Assembly (NCBI GenBank): GCA_902516345.1
Contig: CABXYJ010000002.1
Span: 1 to 64,000, forward strand
Length of the DNA stretch: 64,000 bases
Direction of reading: 5' to 3'
Source: an uncultured Pelagibacteraceae bacterium
GTDB taxonomy: Bacteria > Pseudomonadota > Alphaproteobacteria > Pelagibacterales > Pelagibacteraceae
Position 1 is the stretch's first letter. Every line of letters begins with the position of its first letter. A program made the position numbers and the translations under genes. Positions 39,846-50,772 of this stretch are shown one piece after another. The notes under the pieces were generated by a model. The model ran no database searches and was not told the origin of the DNA. It saw only the letters and a list, made by a program, of their open reading frames with translations.

Positions 39846-40651
39846 ATGAAAAAAAAATTTGTTATTTTAATTTTTACTGATCTTGATGGATCGCTTTTAA
39901 ACAGAGATACTTTTAAATTTGATGAAATTAAAAATTTTTTAAAAGATCTTATATCAAAAAGAATTTTTATTATTCCAAATTCAAGTAAAACTGAAAATGA
40001 AATAATTGATTTTAATCAAGAATTGGATGAAAATTTAACTTATATTTCGGAAAATGGCTCAGTGATTAACGGTTTAGATTTATTAAATGCAAATTTTCCA
40101 GATAAAATTGTTCTTAGTAGGGAAAAAAATGAAATACAAGAAATTTTTGATTCTAAGATATCTAAAAACTTAAAAGATAAATGTAAATTTATAACAAAAA
40201 TGAAAAAAAAAAACAAATAGAAATATTAGGTCTTTCAAACGATAAATTAAAAAATGCACTAAATAGAAAATATTCAATCCCTTTTTTATTTGATGGAAAC
40301 AAAAATGAAAGAGATAGATTGAATAAAAGTATTGCGAAGAATGGTCTTTCTTTACAAGAAGGAGGAAGAGTTATCAATCTTTGCGATAAAGTAAATAAAG
40401 TAAAATCTATGAAAAGAGTTGTTAAGATATTTAAAAAAATTGAGAAAAATATTAAAGTTATAGCTGTTGGAGATAATTATAATGATCTTGAAATGTTAAA
40501 GAATAGCGATGTTCCTTGTTTAGTGTTTAACGATAGATTTAAATTAGATGAAATTTTCATAGATAATCTAATTATCTCAAATCAGCCATCACCTTTAGGT
40601 TGGGCAGATGTGATAAAAAAAGCGCTGGTTAAATTAGATTATAATAGCTAA
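39846..40651 (+). pseudogene. HAD-IIB mannosyl/glucosyl-3-phosphoglycerate phosphatase-like gene split by a frameshift at an A11 tract
   Basis: ORF 39846-40220 (IFTDLDGSLLN) continues in the -1 frame as QIEILGLSND...GDNYNDLEMLKNSD to 40651; A11 at 40203-40213. Confidence 0.75.
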
Positions 40652-40659
40652 AATTTAAA

Positions 40660-41880
40660 ATGGGTGATTTTTCTCAAAATGGAATAATTTCAACTTTGCA
40701 TGACTTTGGTACAAAGTCTACTTCAACGATTGAAAAAGAATTACTTAAACATTCAGCAGAGAGAAAAATGGAATTAATTTTACCTTCACTTTATTCAGAA
40801 TTAGAAGGTTCAGCTCTACCAAAGATTGTTGAAGAAATAAGTAAAACTAAATATTTAGATCACGTAATCATTGGGCTTGATAAAGCTAATGAAACACAGG
40901 CAAAAAAAGCGTGGAAATTTTTTAAAAAATTAAAAACTCCATTTACAATTCTTTGGAATGATGGACCTAATTTAAAAAAACTTCATCAAGAATTAAAAAA
41001 AAAAGATCTTGCGCCAAGTGAATTGGGTAAAGGTAGAAATGTTTGGTATTGTATTGGGATGTCTATAGCAAGAGACAGTGCTCGGTCAGTGGCACTTCAT
41101 GACTGTGATATAAAAACTTATGATAGAAGAATGTTAGCTAAATTGTTTTATCCAGTTGTAAATCCACTTTTTAACTTTGAATTTTGTAAAGGATATTACC
41201 CAAGAATTGCTAATGAAAAAATGAATGGGAGAGTTGCGAGACTTTTAGTTTTTCCCTTATTAACTGCTTTAGAAAAAACTATTGGAAAAAGTGATTATAT
41301 TAAGTTTATGAAATCTTTTAAATACCCATTAGCAGGTGAATTTTCATTTAGAAGAAACGTTTTACCAGAGTTAAGAATATCATCTGATTGGGGTATAGAA
41401 GTTGGAATTTTATCAGAAATGCAAAGAAGTTTCTCGCCACAAAATATTTGCCAAGTCGATTTGGCTGACAGTTACGATCATAAACATCAAAGCCTATCGT
41501 TAGATGACGAGACTAAAGGTTTATCAAGAATGTCAATTGATATCATAAAAACTTTTATTAAAAAATTAGCTACTCAAGGTAATTCTTTTAGCAGAGAAAA
41601 ATTTAGGTCTTTAAAAGCCACTTATTATAGATCAGCTTTAGATTTAATTGATATTTATAGGAGTGATGCAGATATGAATGGTCTTAAGTTTGACTCTCAT
41701 ACTGAAGAAAAAGCAGTTGAATTATTTGCTATGAACATAATGAAAGCTGGAGAGGCGTTTATTTTAAACCCTATGGATACTCCTTTCATACCAACATGGA
41801 GCAGAGTAAAGAGTGCAATTCCAGATTTTCTTAAAAGATTAAAGGAAAAAGTGAATGAAGAAAACAAAAAGTATAGTTAA
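40660..41880 (+). CDS. Glucosyl-3-phosphoglycerate synthase-like glycosyltransferase
   Basis: Retaining GT with GKGRNVWYCIG...ALHDCDIKTYDRR, AGEFSFRRNVLPELRISSDWGIEVGIL. Confidence 0.85.
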   Translation: MGDFSQNGIISTLHDFGTKSTSTIEKELLKHSAERKMELILPSLYSELEGSALPKIVEEISKTKYLDHVIIGLDKANETQAKKAWKFFKKLKTPFTILWNDGPNLKKLHQELKKKDLAPSELGKGRNVWYCIGMSIARDSARSVALHDCDIKTYDRRMLAKLFYPVVNPLFNFEFCKGYYPRIANEKMNGRVARLLVFPLLTALEKTIGKSDYIKFMKSFKYPLAGEFSFRRNVLPELRISSDWGIEVGILSEMQRSFSPQNICQVDLADSYDHKHQSLSLDDETKGLSRMSIDIIKTFIKKLATQGNSFSREKFRSLKATYYRSALDLIDIYRSDADMNGLKFDSHTEEKAVELFAMNIMKAGEAFILNPMDTPFIPTWSRVKSAIPDFLKRLKEKVNEENKKYS

Positions 41881-43619
41881 TGTTATCTCACTCAGAAAAA
41901 AAAAAAATTGAGTTAAGACTTAAGAATATTTATAAAAAATCAAGTTTTAAAAAAAAAATTAAAACTTATCAAAAAGAAATAACTGATATAATTGAAAAAT
42001 TTAATAAAAAAAAAATTAAGCAAAAAATATTGATTTCAGAGAAAACTTCATTGGTGATTTGTTACGGTGATAGTATACTTTCAAATAATCAAAAATATTC
42101 AATAAGAAATTTTAAGTCCTTTTATAACAAAAAATTAATTAAATATTTTGACTGTATTCATTTTTTGCCTTTTTATCCATCAAGTAGTGATAGTGGATTC
42201 GCTGTAAAGGATCATTATAAAATTGATAAAAAATTAGGTAATTGGTCAGATATATTAAAATTTTCAAAACAGAATAATATTATGGCTGATATTGTAATTA
42301 ATCATTCTTCGGCACGAGGTTTGTGGTTTAAAAATTTTTTAAGAGAGCGAAGACCTGGTAAAGATTATTTCCTTAAAATAGATAATAAATTTGATACTTC
42401 GAAAGTTGTAAGACCAAGAGACCATAAATTACTTAAGAAAATTGATATTTTTAAAAATACGACTTTTATTTGGAGAACTTTTAGTAATGATCAGATTGAT
42501 CTAAACTTTCAAAATCCTGCAGTTTTATTAAGATTTATCAAAATAATGATAAATCTTTTAAATCACGGTGTGAAGATTTTTAGATTAGATGCTATTGCAT
42601 ACCTATGGAAAGAAAGTGGGTCAAAATGTATAAATTTAAAACAAACTCATGAAATTATAAAACTATTTAGACTCATATCCTATCTCCTGAAAGTACAATC
42701 AATAATAGTTACAGAGACCAATTTACCAGAAAAAGAAAACATTAGTTATTTCGGTAAAAAAAGCGACGAGGCTAATTGGATATATAATTTTACTTTACCA
42801 CCTTTATTGATACATGCTTTATTATTTGAAAAAAGTACTTTCCTTAGCAAATGGAGTAAAAAACTTCCCAATAATAAGCCTGGAAATAGCTATTTAAACT
42901 TTATTGCTTCTCATGATGGTATTGGTATGAGACCAATAGAAGGCATACTTAATGAAAGTGATCTGAAAAGTTTTTTAAAGAGATTAAAAAAAAATGGATC
43001 AAAATTTTCTTACAGAAAAATTCAAAATAAGTTTAAGAAGGTTTACGAAGCAAATATTACTATTTTTAATGCACTAAAAAAATCTGATTTTGACCAAAAT
43101 GGTAATTTTTTTTTGGAAAGGTATATAACTGCCCATTCAATTATGATTTCTTTTGAAGGAGTGCCTGCTCTATATTTTAATTCTTTATTCGGCACATCAA
43201 ACGATGAAGCAAAATTTGTCATTACCGGGAATAAAAGAGATGTCAATAGATATAAATGGAACAAGCACAATCTTTTATCTAAATTAAAAAACAAAAAATC
43301 CAAACAAAGTATCTTTTTTATGGAAATTACAAAATTACTTGGAATAAAAAATAAACAAAAAGCATTTCATCCAAATGCAAAAAGAGAACAACTTGATCTT
43401 GGGTCAAAAATATTCGGTTTTAAGAGAATTAGTATTGATAATAAACAAACAATAATCTGTATCTCTAATTTGACCTCTGTCAAACAAAATCTTAAAATTG
43501 GAAAAAAATTCTCTAATTGGAAAGATTTAATAGAATCAAATAGATTATCACTAAGTGGAGTTGAATTAGAACTTAGACCTTTTCAGACAGTATGGTTAAC
43601 TAATAAACCTAATAAATAA
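41880..43619 (+). CDS. GH13 sucrose phosphorylase/glucosylglycerate phosphorylase-like enzyme
   Basis: FLPFYPSSSDSGFAVKDHY, ADIVINHSSARGLWF, GVKIFRLDAIAYLWKESG, VTETNLPE, NFIASHDGIGMRP. Confidence 0.85.
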   Translation: MLSHSEKKKIELRLKNIYKKSSFKKKIKTYQKEITDIIEKFNKKKIKQKILISEKTSLVICYGDSILSNNQKYSIRNFKSFYNKKLIKYFDCIHFLPFYPSSSDSGFAVKDHYKIDKKLGNWSDILKFSKQNNIMADIVINHSSARGLWFKNFLRERRPGKDYFLKIDNKFDTSKVVRPRDHKLLKKIDIFKNTTFIWRTFSNDQIDLNFQNPAVLLRFIKIMINLLNHGVKIFRLDAIAYLWKESGSKCINLKQTHEIIKLFRLISYLLKVQSIIVTETNLPEKENISYFGKKSDEANWIYNFTLPPLLIHALLFEKSTFLSKWSKKLPNNKPGNSYLNFIASHDGIGMRPIEGILNESDLKSFLKRLKKNGSKFSYRKIQNKFKKVYEANITIFNALKKSDFDQNGNFFLERYITAHSIMISFEGVPALYFNSLFGTSNDEAKFVITGNKRDVNRYKWNKHNLLSKLKNKKSKQSIFFMEITKLLGIKNKQKAFHPNAKREQLDLGSKIFGFKRISIDNKQTIICISNLTSVKQNLKIGKKFSNWKDLIESNRLSLSGVELELRPFQTVWLTNKPNK

Positions 43620-43627
43620 ATTAATGA

Positions 43628-45238
43628 TTAATAAATAACTTTAAAAAAATAGACTTCTTTATAATTTTTATTAGCTAAATTCTGATTTCCAATAGGAGCC
43701 TTGCCATACCAGCCAATATAATATTCTAAATCACCTAAAAATTTTTTTTGTGGTTTAGTAATCTTATGACTGATAGCCTCATAAGAATTATTTCTAAAAT
43801 CATTAGCATAAATTCTATTAAAATTTTTTGTGATATTGAACATTATTGCAAGAATCAATATATATTTAGCTAAAAATTTAAATCTTATAAATTTTTTTTT
43901 TGATTTGTAAAATAGTAAAAATAGTATCATTAAAGATATAAATATATGGTGGTTCATTCTTAGAACTGGATTCTTAATAAAATAAATTAGTAAAGAAAAC
44001 ACAACAATTAATACGAATGAAATTTTTAAAATATCAAATTTCACGTTTATTTTTTCACCTCCTTTAAATATAAAGTAGGAGATAAAAGTAATAAATGTTA
44101 ATGTAAAAAAATACTCTAAGATTTCAATTTTTCCTCTTTCTAACCATGTCATAAACCAATTAAAATTTTTAATATATTCAACTTCACTAAGATCTCCTTT
44201 GTATGATGTCCAAGATTTGTTAAATACCTCGTTATAAAAAGTAAATTCAACTGAACCTGCATAGTTTGACCATGGTAAAAATTCTAAACATGTGAATTCG
44301 AATGGAAATATCAAACATCCAGAGCTAGATAAATTTTTAATTAAAAAAATTGATATTGGTATAAATATAAAAATGTAATTTTGTCTGAGATTAATTTTTT
44401 CTTGTTGTTTAAAAAAGATTAAAATCGGTAAAATTAAAATTGGAACATAAATAATTTTAATAGAAATTATCGTTATCGATATTAAAAACAAAATTATAAA
44501 ATTATTTGATATTTCATTACTTTTTTTATTGATAAAAAAAAATTTCAAATAACAATAAATTAAGAAACAGAATAATAAGATGGCTGGTTTATCTATTCCG
44601 AATTCTTTTATTCTGGAATATTTAATTACTATAAACAATATTATTGAAAATAAAAATTTCTTAAAAAAATTGTTTATTTTGTTATCAAAAAATAATTCAT
44701 TTATAAAAGTTGATAATATTAAAAGTAACAACAAACCATTTAAAATATGAATATCTGTTAATCGTGAATGATCAAAATTGAAAAAAGAATGTCCAGTTAA
44801 CCAGATTGGTGAAGTACCATATAGTGGGTGGAGGAAACTATTACCCAATATGGTATTAAGTTCGTCAGAATTAGTTATAAATCCGTAATGATAATGATCT
44901 ATATCGTCTGAAAAACCACTTCCATATATATTTAACAAAACTAAAGAAAATAAAGGTATGAACAATTTATAATTAAATTTAATATTTTCAAAAAAAATAT
45001 CTTTATTATAAATAAAAAAAAGGATTAGAAATGATAAATTTAACAAAATAAACAAATTATTTAATGGAATAAATAAATTTATAAATGGAGATATGATTAG
45101 AGTTACAATTAAACCAATCAGACAAATTTCAAAGAAATTATAATTGGTCTTAGTTTTAAGTAGTTTCTTTAAAAAAATTAATCCATGAGAGTAAAAAATT
45201 AATAAAAATAAAAAACTATGTAAAAAGATGTTAGTCAT
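43628..45238 (-). CDS. Polytopic membrane protein (possible glycosyltransferase/polymerase)
   Basis: 536 aa with many TM segments; next to GT2 and methyltransferase. Confidence 0.6.
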   Translation of the reverse strand: MTNIFLHSFLFLLIFYSHGLIFLKKLLKTKTNYNFFEICLIGLIVTLIISPFINLFIPLNNLFILLNLSFLILFFIYNKDIFFENIKFNYKLFIPLFSLVLLNIYGSGFSDDIDHYHYGFITNSDELNTILGNSFLHPLYGTSPIWLTGHSFFNFDHSRLTDIHILNGLLLLLILSTFINELFFDNKINNFFKKFLFSIILFIVIKYSRIKEFGIDKPAILLFCFLIYCYLKFFFINKKSNEISNNFIILFLISITIISIKIIYVPILILPILIFFKQQEKINLRQNYIFIFIPISIFLIKNLSSSGCLIFPFEFTCLEFLPWSNYAGSVEFTFYNEVFNKSWTSYKGDLSEVEYIKNFNWFMTWLERGKIEILEYFFTLTFITFISYFIFKGGEKINVKFDILKISFVLIVVFSLLIYFIKNPVLRMNHHIFISLMILFLLFYKSKKKFIRFKFLAKYILILAIMFNITKNFNRIYANDFRNNSYEAISHKITKPQKKFLGDLEYYIGWYGKAPIGNQNLANKNYKEVYFFKVIY

Positions 45239-45271
45239 TAATTAATCTTTTATTAATAAAAAAAATTAAGA

Positions 45272-45952
45272 TCAAATTACCTTGCCAAACAAAAGTAAAT
45301 TTGATTTAAAAAATAAAAAATCTATTTTTTTTACTTCAAAATTAGAGTGATTTAATTTTTCCATAATTCTTTGTAAATCATTATTGGATAATAAATTAAG
45401 ATTTTCTTCTTTTGATAAAAAATGCATTCCTAAAATTGACAAAATTTTTCTATGAATTTTTTTTGGTAACCAATGAAAGAAAGGTAATTTTGTATGAAAA
45501 TCTAAAGGGTGATATCTGTTAGGAGTTATTATTATGAAATATTTTTTACTTAATTTTAAAATATTTTTACACATTTTAGTCTGATTTTCTAAATTGCCTA
45601 CATGCTCAATAGTGGCATTTGAAATAACTAAATCAGATTTGTAATCTTCTATTTCAGAAACAGTATAATCTTCAGTAATTGATTTTTTTACTTTAACAGA
45701 GAAAAAATCAGAATTAATAGATTGATCTGAAATAGATTTATATTTTTTATAATTTCCCAAATTTTTAACAATATAATTACTTGATTTATTTTTTTCATCT
45801 TCAGTTGAGCCTACATCTAATACATCATCTATATCTTTGTTTTTTAAGAATTCTTTAATTAAAATTAACATTTTTTCTCTTTTTTTTTGGATTACTTGAT
45901 CAATAAAAGAATAATGAGCCTGAGAATATGTTTTTTCTAAATTATCTTTCAC
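45272..45952 (-). CDS. SAM-dependent methyltransferase
   Basis: DDVLDVGSTEDE, SDLVISNATIEHVGN, FIITPNRYHPLDFHTKLPFFHWLP. Confidence 0.8.
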   Translation of the reverse strand: MKDNLEKTYSQAHYSFIDQVIQKKREKMLILIKEFLKNKDIDDVLDVGSTEDEKNKSSNYIVKNLGNYKKYKSISDQSINSDFFSVKVKKSITEDYTVSEIEDYKSDLVISNATIEHVGNLENQTKMCKNILKLSKKYFIIITPNRYHPLDFHTKLPFFHWLPKKIHRKILSILGMHFLSKEENLNLLSNNDLQRIMEKLNHSNFEVKKIDFLFFKSNLLLFGKVI

Positions 45953-45958
45953 TATTTT

Positions 45959-46648
45959 TTAACCGAAAAGATTATATTTAATTATACATCTTATTGCACT
46001 AAATCCATCTTTCCAGGTAATTTTTTTTCCATCAACATATTTTCTACCAAAATATGAAATTCCTACCTCATAAATTAGAAGATTTTTTTTAGAAATCTTT
46101 GCTGTTACTTCTGGTTCAAAACCAAATCTATTTTCTTTAAGATCTATATTTTTTAATATTTCACTTTTAAAAGCTTTATAACCAACTTCCATATCTGTAA
46201 GATTTAAGTTTGTGAAAATATTTGAAAAAAGTGTTAAAAATTTATTACCTAAAGTGTGCCAAAAATATAGCACTCTTTTTTTATCAGATCCAATAAATCT
46301 TGAGCCATATACCACATCTGCTACCCTCGATTTTAATGGTTCCAAAATTTTATAGTAATCATTTGGGTCATACTCTAAATCAGCATCTTGAATCAAAATA
46401 AATTCACCAGTTGCAGTTTCAATCCCTTTCCTTATCGAGTATCCCTTGCCACTATTTATTTCATTGTTTATAACTTTATGAACTTTATTTTTTAACTTGG
46501 TTTCAATTATATTTTTTGATGAATCATTTGAATTATCATCAATAATAATTATCTCTAAATCTAAATCTTTTAATTCTAAAATCTTATTTACAATTTTTTC
46601 AATTGTTTTTTCTTCATTATAACAAGGAATAATTACGCTTATTTTCAT
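45959..46648 (-). CDS. Family 2 glycosyltransferase
   Basis: ISVIIPCYNEEKTIEKIV, IIIDDNSNDSS, QDADLEYDP. Confidence 0.93.
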   Translation of the reverse strand: MKISVIIPCYNEEKTIEKIVNKILELKDLDLEIIIIDDNSNDSSKNIIETKLKNKVHKVINNEINSGKGYSIRKGIETATGEFILIQDADLEYDPNDYYKILEPLKSRVADVVYGSRFIGSDKKRVLYFWHTLGNKFLTLFSNIFTNLNLTDMEVGYKAFKSEILKNIDLKENRFGFEPEVTAKISKKNLLIYEVGISYFGRKYVDGKKITWKDGFSAIRCIIKYNLFG

Positions 46649-46833
46649 TAAGTTAATATTATGTATTTAAAAAAACTTATTTCTTTTAAATTAAATTAAC
46701 GAATTTTAATAGTAAAATTATAAATGAAAACAATATTAATATCTTGTGGTGGTTATTTATCCATTTTACTTTCTTAATTTCTGCTTGAAAACATAAAGAA
46801 ATAAAATCATTAAAATGTTATAAAAGATTTAAA

Positions 46834-47241
46834 TTATATTCTTTGACTTAAAGCAAAAATAAGATGTTTGTATTCAAGTTCACAATCTTTGTAACCTCTT
46901 TTTACGATATTTAGATAACGATCTGAGGGATATCTAAATGTTGTTTTATTAGTCATAGTATAAGTCATGACTTTTTTTTTACCGTAAAAAAAATAATATT
47001 TCTTATATAAAGTAGGGAAATCTTCGTAAATATCTAATTTTTTTTCATCATTTTTTGATATTTCAAATAAGGCGCCCGGGACAATTGAATCTTTTTTTTT
47101 TTCTATATCGGCAGCTCTAAATCTACTACGAAATGTAAGTCGAAAATTTTTTAAATTTATTTTCTTGATAAAGATACTGTCTTTACATCTTCTTTTCATT
47201 TGAATATGATTTAGATTACTGCCGTAAGCAAAATAAAGCAT
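46834..47241 (-). CDS. Gamma-glutamylcyclotransferase-family protein
   Basis: LYFAYGSNLNHIQMKRRC. Confidence 0.88.
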   Translation of the reverse strand: MLYFAYGSNLNHIQMKRRCKDSIFIKKINLKNFRLTFRSRFRAADIEKKKDSIVPGALFEISKNDEKKLDIYEDFPTLYKKYYFFYGKKKVMTYTMTNKTTFRYPSDRYLNIVKRGYKDCELEYKHLIFALSQRI

Positions 47242-47991
47242 TTATCTATCAACTATTTCAATTTTTTTATTTTTAACAATTTCTAAAATTTGTGAGTTGC
47301 ATATATCAATCTTAGACTGACTTTCAGAACGAAGAACAATTGAAACACCTAATTTACCAGCGTGAAAAAAAGGATAGCTACCAATTTCGACATCATCATT
47401 TTGATTTTGAACTTTGCTTATAGAGTTCGCAATTTCACTCTCTACTGTTCTTAAACTAATTGTATGACTTATAATGGGTTCACCTCCAATAATTTTATTT
47501 TTTAAACCGCCCAACATCGACTTTAAAATTGATGGTACGCCAGGTAAACAAAATACATTTTCAACACTAAACCCAGGTGCTCCGCTAGTAGGGTTAAGAA
47601 TTAAATTTGCATTCTTGGGCATCCAAATCATTTTTTGTCTACCCTCATTGAATTCACCAGGTTTATAATAAGACTCTAAAATTTTAAACCCTTCTTTATG
47701 AATTTCATATTTTAAATTAAATGCCTCAGCAACTGATTGGGCTGTAATATCATCATGTGTAGGTCCTATTCCACCTGTTGTAAAAATATAATCATATTTT
47801 TTTCTAAGTACGTTTACAGTATCTATAATTTTCTCCTGCTCATCTGGAATTACCCTTACTTCACTTACCTTGACCCCCAATGAATTTAGCCATGTCGCTA
47901 AAGCACTAGTATTTGTATCTTGCGTTCTGCCTGAGAGAATTTCATTTCCAATTATTATAATTGCAGCATTTACTTTTGTGTTTTTTTTCAT
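47242..47991 (-). CDS. Molybdopterin-binding/CinA-N-like protein
   Basis: AAIIIIGNEILSGRTQDTN, FTTGGIGPTHDDIT, GAPGFSVENVFCLPGVP. Confidence 0.92.
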   Translation of the reverse strand: MKKNTKVNAAIIIIGNEILSGRTQDTNTSALATWLNSLGVKVSEVRVIPDEQEKIIDTVNVLRKKYDYIFTTGGIGPTHDDITAQSVAEAFNLKYEIHKEGFKILESYYKPGEFNEGRQKMIWMPKNANLILNPTSGAPGFSVENVFCLPGVPSILKSMLGGLKNKIIGGEPIISHTISLRTVESEIANSISKVQNQNDDVEIGSYPFFHAGKLGVSIVLRSESQSKIDICNSQILEIVKNKKIEIVDR

Positions 47992-48011
47992 TTTAAATGT
48001 ATAATTTAGTT

Positions 48012-48710
48012 ATGGAATTTACCAAGTCTTTAATAAAAGGCAAATTAATCAAGAGATATAAACGTTTTTTTGTTGATGTGAATATAAAAAAAAAAATTAT
48101 TACAGCGCACTGTCCTAATACTGGTTCTATGAAAGGCCTTCTTGATAAAGATAACGAGGTCTATTTACTTAAAAATGATAATCCAAAAAGAAAATTGAAA
48201 TATGGCCTCGAAATAATAAAAGCACGAAAAAATTTAGTAGGTGTAAATACGCATCTTGCTAATAAAATTATTAATCACGGATTACAAAATAATCTAATAA
48301 AAGAACTCAAGAATAATGATACAATAAAATCCGAGGTTTTTTTTAATAAAGAAACAAGATTTGATTTTTTGATTGAAAAAAACAACAAAAAAAGTTTTGT
48401 AGAAGTAAAAAATGTTACCCTTTTTAGAGAAGAAAATACTGCAGAATTTCCTGATGCTGTAACTACCAGGGGCTCAAAACATCTGCTTGCACTTATTGAT
48501 GCCACAAAAAAAGGTTATAAATCGTACTTAATTTTTTTGGTACAAATTCAAAATATGGAAGAATTCAAAATAGCTAAAGATATAGATAATAAATATTATC
48601 AAAATTACCAATTAGCAAAAAAAGCGGGTGTTATTTTTTTAGCTTATAGATGTAAAATAAATACAAAAGAAATTATAATCGATAAAAAACTTAAAATAAT
48701 TAATGAGTGA
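48012..48710 (+). CDS. sfsA: Sugar fermentation stimulation protein SfsA
   Basis: GKLIKRYKRFFVDV, AHCPNTGSMKGL, VEVKNVTL, FPDAVTTRGSKHL. Confidence 0.95.
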   Translation: MEFTKSLIKGKLIKRYKRFFVDVNIKKKIITAHCPNTGSMKGLLDKDNEVYLLKNDNPKRKLKYGLEIIKARKNLVGVNTHLANKIINHGLQNNLIKELKNNDTIKSEVFFNKETRFDFLIEKNNKKSFVEVKNVTLFREENTAEFPDAVTTRGSKHLLALIDATKKGYKSYLIFLVQIQNMEEFKIAKDIDNKYYQNYQLAKKAGVIFLAYRCKINTKEIIIDKKLKIINE

Positions 48711-49476
48711 TTATTTAGAAAAATTTGAAAAAATGAAGCTAGCCGGAAATCTTGCGGCTAAAACTCTAGATATGCTAACAGACAATATTAAAGAAGGAAT
48801 ATCAACAGCTTATATAGATAAACTTGGTTATGAATTTATAAGAGATAATGGAGGATATTCAGCACCATTATACTATAGGGGTTTTAATAAATCTTTATGT
48901 ACATCTCTTAATCATGTTGTTTGTCATGGTATACCGTCAGAAAGTAAAATTTTAGAAGATGGAGATGCGTTAAATGTTGATGTTACTGCAATAGTAGATA
49001 ATCATTATGGCGACACTAGTAGAATGTTTTGTATAGGGGAAACATCTGTAAAATTTAACAATTTGATAAATGTAACTTACGACTCAATGATGAAGGCAAT
49101 AAAAATCTTAAAACCAGGAATTAAAATAGGAGACATTGGATTCGAAATACAATCTCATGTAGAAAAAAAAGGTTTCTCTGTTGTTAGAGATTTCTGTGGA
49201 CACGGAATAGGTACATCTTTCCACGAGCCACCTAATATTTTGCACTATGGCAAGAAAGGTACTGGTATTGAAATCAAACCTGGTATGACATTCACTATCG
49301 AACCAATGATTAATGCTGGTAAATTTGATACAAAAACACTTAATGATGGATGGACAGCTGTGACTAAGGATAAATCTTTATCAGCACAATTTGAACATAC
49401 GGTAGGTATAACTGAAAATGGTTATGAAATATTTACAGAATCTGCTAAAAGTTTTACAAAGCCTCCATACTTATAA
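48703..49476 (+). CDS. map: Type I methionyl aminopeptidase
   Basis: CTSLNHVVCHGIPS, DVTAIVDNHYGDTSRMF, FCGHGIGTSFHEPP. Confidence 0.97.
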   Translation: MSDYLEKFEKMKLAGNLAAKTLDMLTDNIKEGISTAYIDKLGYEFIRDNGGYSAPLYYRGFNKSLCTSLNHVVCHGIPSESKILEDGDALNVDVTAIVDNHYGDTSRMFCIGETSVKFNNLINVTYDSMMKAIKILKPGIKIGDIGFEIQSHVEKKGFSVVRDFCGHGIGTSFHEPPNILHYGKKGTGIEIKPGMTFTIEPMINAGKFDTKTLNDGWTAVTKDKSLSAQFEHTVGITENGYEIFTESAKSFTKPPYL

Positions 49477-49479
49477 TTA

Positions 49480-50772
49480 ATGATAAAAAGATACTCTAGA
49501 AAAGAACTCACTGATATATGGTCAGAGGAGAATAAGTACAAAATTTGGCTTGATGTCGAAATAGCTGCTGCTCAAGCAATGGAAAAGCTTGGACAAATAC
49601 CGAAGGGTGTTTCTTCAATTGTAAAAAAAAAGGGTAAAATAAATGTTAAGAGAATTCACCAAATTGAAAGCCAAGTGAAGCACGATGTAATTGCTTTTCT
49701 AACATCTATAACAGAAAAAGTTGGGCTAAAAGCAAGATATCTTCATCAAGGTATGACTTCATCTGATGTTTTAGATACAACTTTCAATATTCAATTAGTT
49801 CAGTCTGGAAAAATTCTAATCAAAGACTTAGATCAAATACTTAAAGTTCTTAAAAGACAAGCAAAAAAATATAAATTTGCTCCTTGCATGGGTAGAAGCC
49901 ACGGTATTCATGCTGAACCAATTACTTTTGGTTTAAAATTAGCTTCTTTTTATGAGGAATTTAAAAGAAATAGAAAAAGATTAGTAAATGCGATTGATGA
50001 AGTAGCTACATGTGCAATCTCAGGTGCCGTTGGAACTTTTGCAAATATTAATCCAAATGTAGAAAAACATGTTGCAAAGAAACTAGGTTTAAAAGTTGAA
50101 CCCATATCGACACAAGTTATTCCTAGAGATCGACATGCTTTTTATTTTTCTGTTTTGGGAATTATTGCTGGATCAATAGAAAGGGTTTCTATAGAAATTA
50201 GACATTTACAGAGAACAGAAGTTTATGAATTACAAGAATACTTTTCGAAAAATCAAAAAGGTTCATCAGCAATGCCCCACAAAAAAAATCCTATTTTAAG
50301 TGAAAATCTTACTGGTCTTTCAAGAATGGTGAGAAGCACTGTCACTCCTGCCTTAGAAAATATAGCTTTATGGCATGAAAGAGACATTTCACATTCAAGT
50401 GTAGAGAGAAATATTGGACCAGATGCAAATATTACTACAGATTTTGCACTAGTAAGATTAACCAATATTTTAGACAATATGATTGTATATCCTAAAAAAA
50501 TGTTAGAAAATTTGAATTTAACTAAAGGATTAATTTTTTCACAAGAACTAATGCTGGAACTAACTAAAACTGGTTTGAGTAGAGAAAAATCCTATAAGAT
50601 GGTTCAATCTTATTCGAAAAAATGTTTTTCAGAAAACTTAGACCTATTTGATGTCATCCAGTCCGACAAATATATAATGACTAATATTTCATTAAAAAAA
50701 TTAAAGACAATCTTTAGTTATTCTAAGCATTTAAAAAATGTAAATTTAATTTTTAGAAGAGTGTTTAGATAA
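49480..50772 (+). CDS. purB: Adenylosuccinate lyase
   Basis: [33 protein letters not shown]. Confidence 0.97.
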   Translation: MIKRYSRKELTDIWSEENKYKIWLDVEIAAAQAMEKLGQIPKGVSSIVKKKGKINVKRIHQIESQVKHDVIAFLTSITEKVGLKARYLHQGMTSSDVLDTTFNIQLVQSGKILIKDLDQILKVLKRQAKKYKFAPCMGRSHGIHAEPITFGLKLASFYEEFKRNRKRLVNAIDEVATCAISGAVGTFANINPNVEKHVAKKLGLKVEPISTQVIPRDRHAFYFSVLGIIAGSIERVSIEIRHLQRTEVYELQEYFSKNQKGSSAMPHKKNPILSENLTGLSRMVRSTVTPALENIALWHERDISHSSVERNIGPDANITTDFALVRLTNILDNMIVYPKKMLENLNLTKGLIFSQELMLELTKTGLSREKSYKMVQSYSKKCFSENLDLFDVIQSDKYIMTNISLKKLKTIFSYSKHLKNVNLIFRRVFR

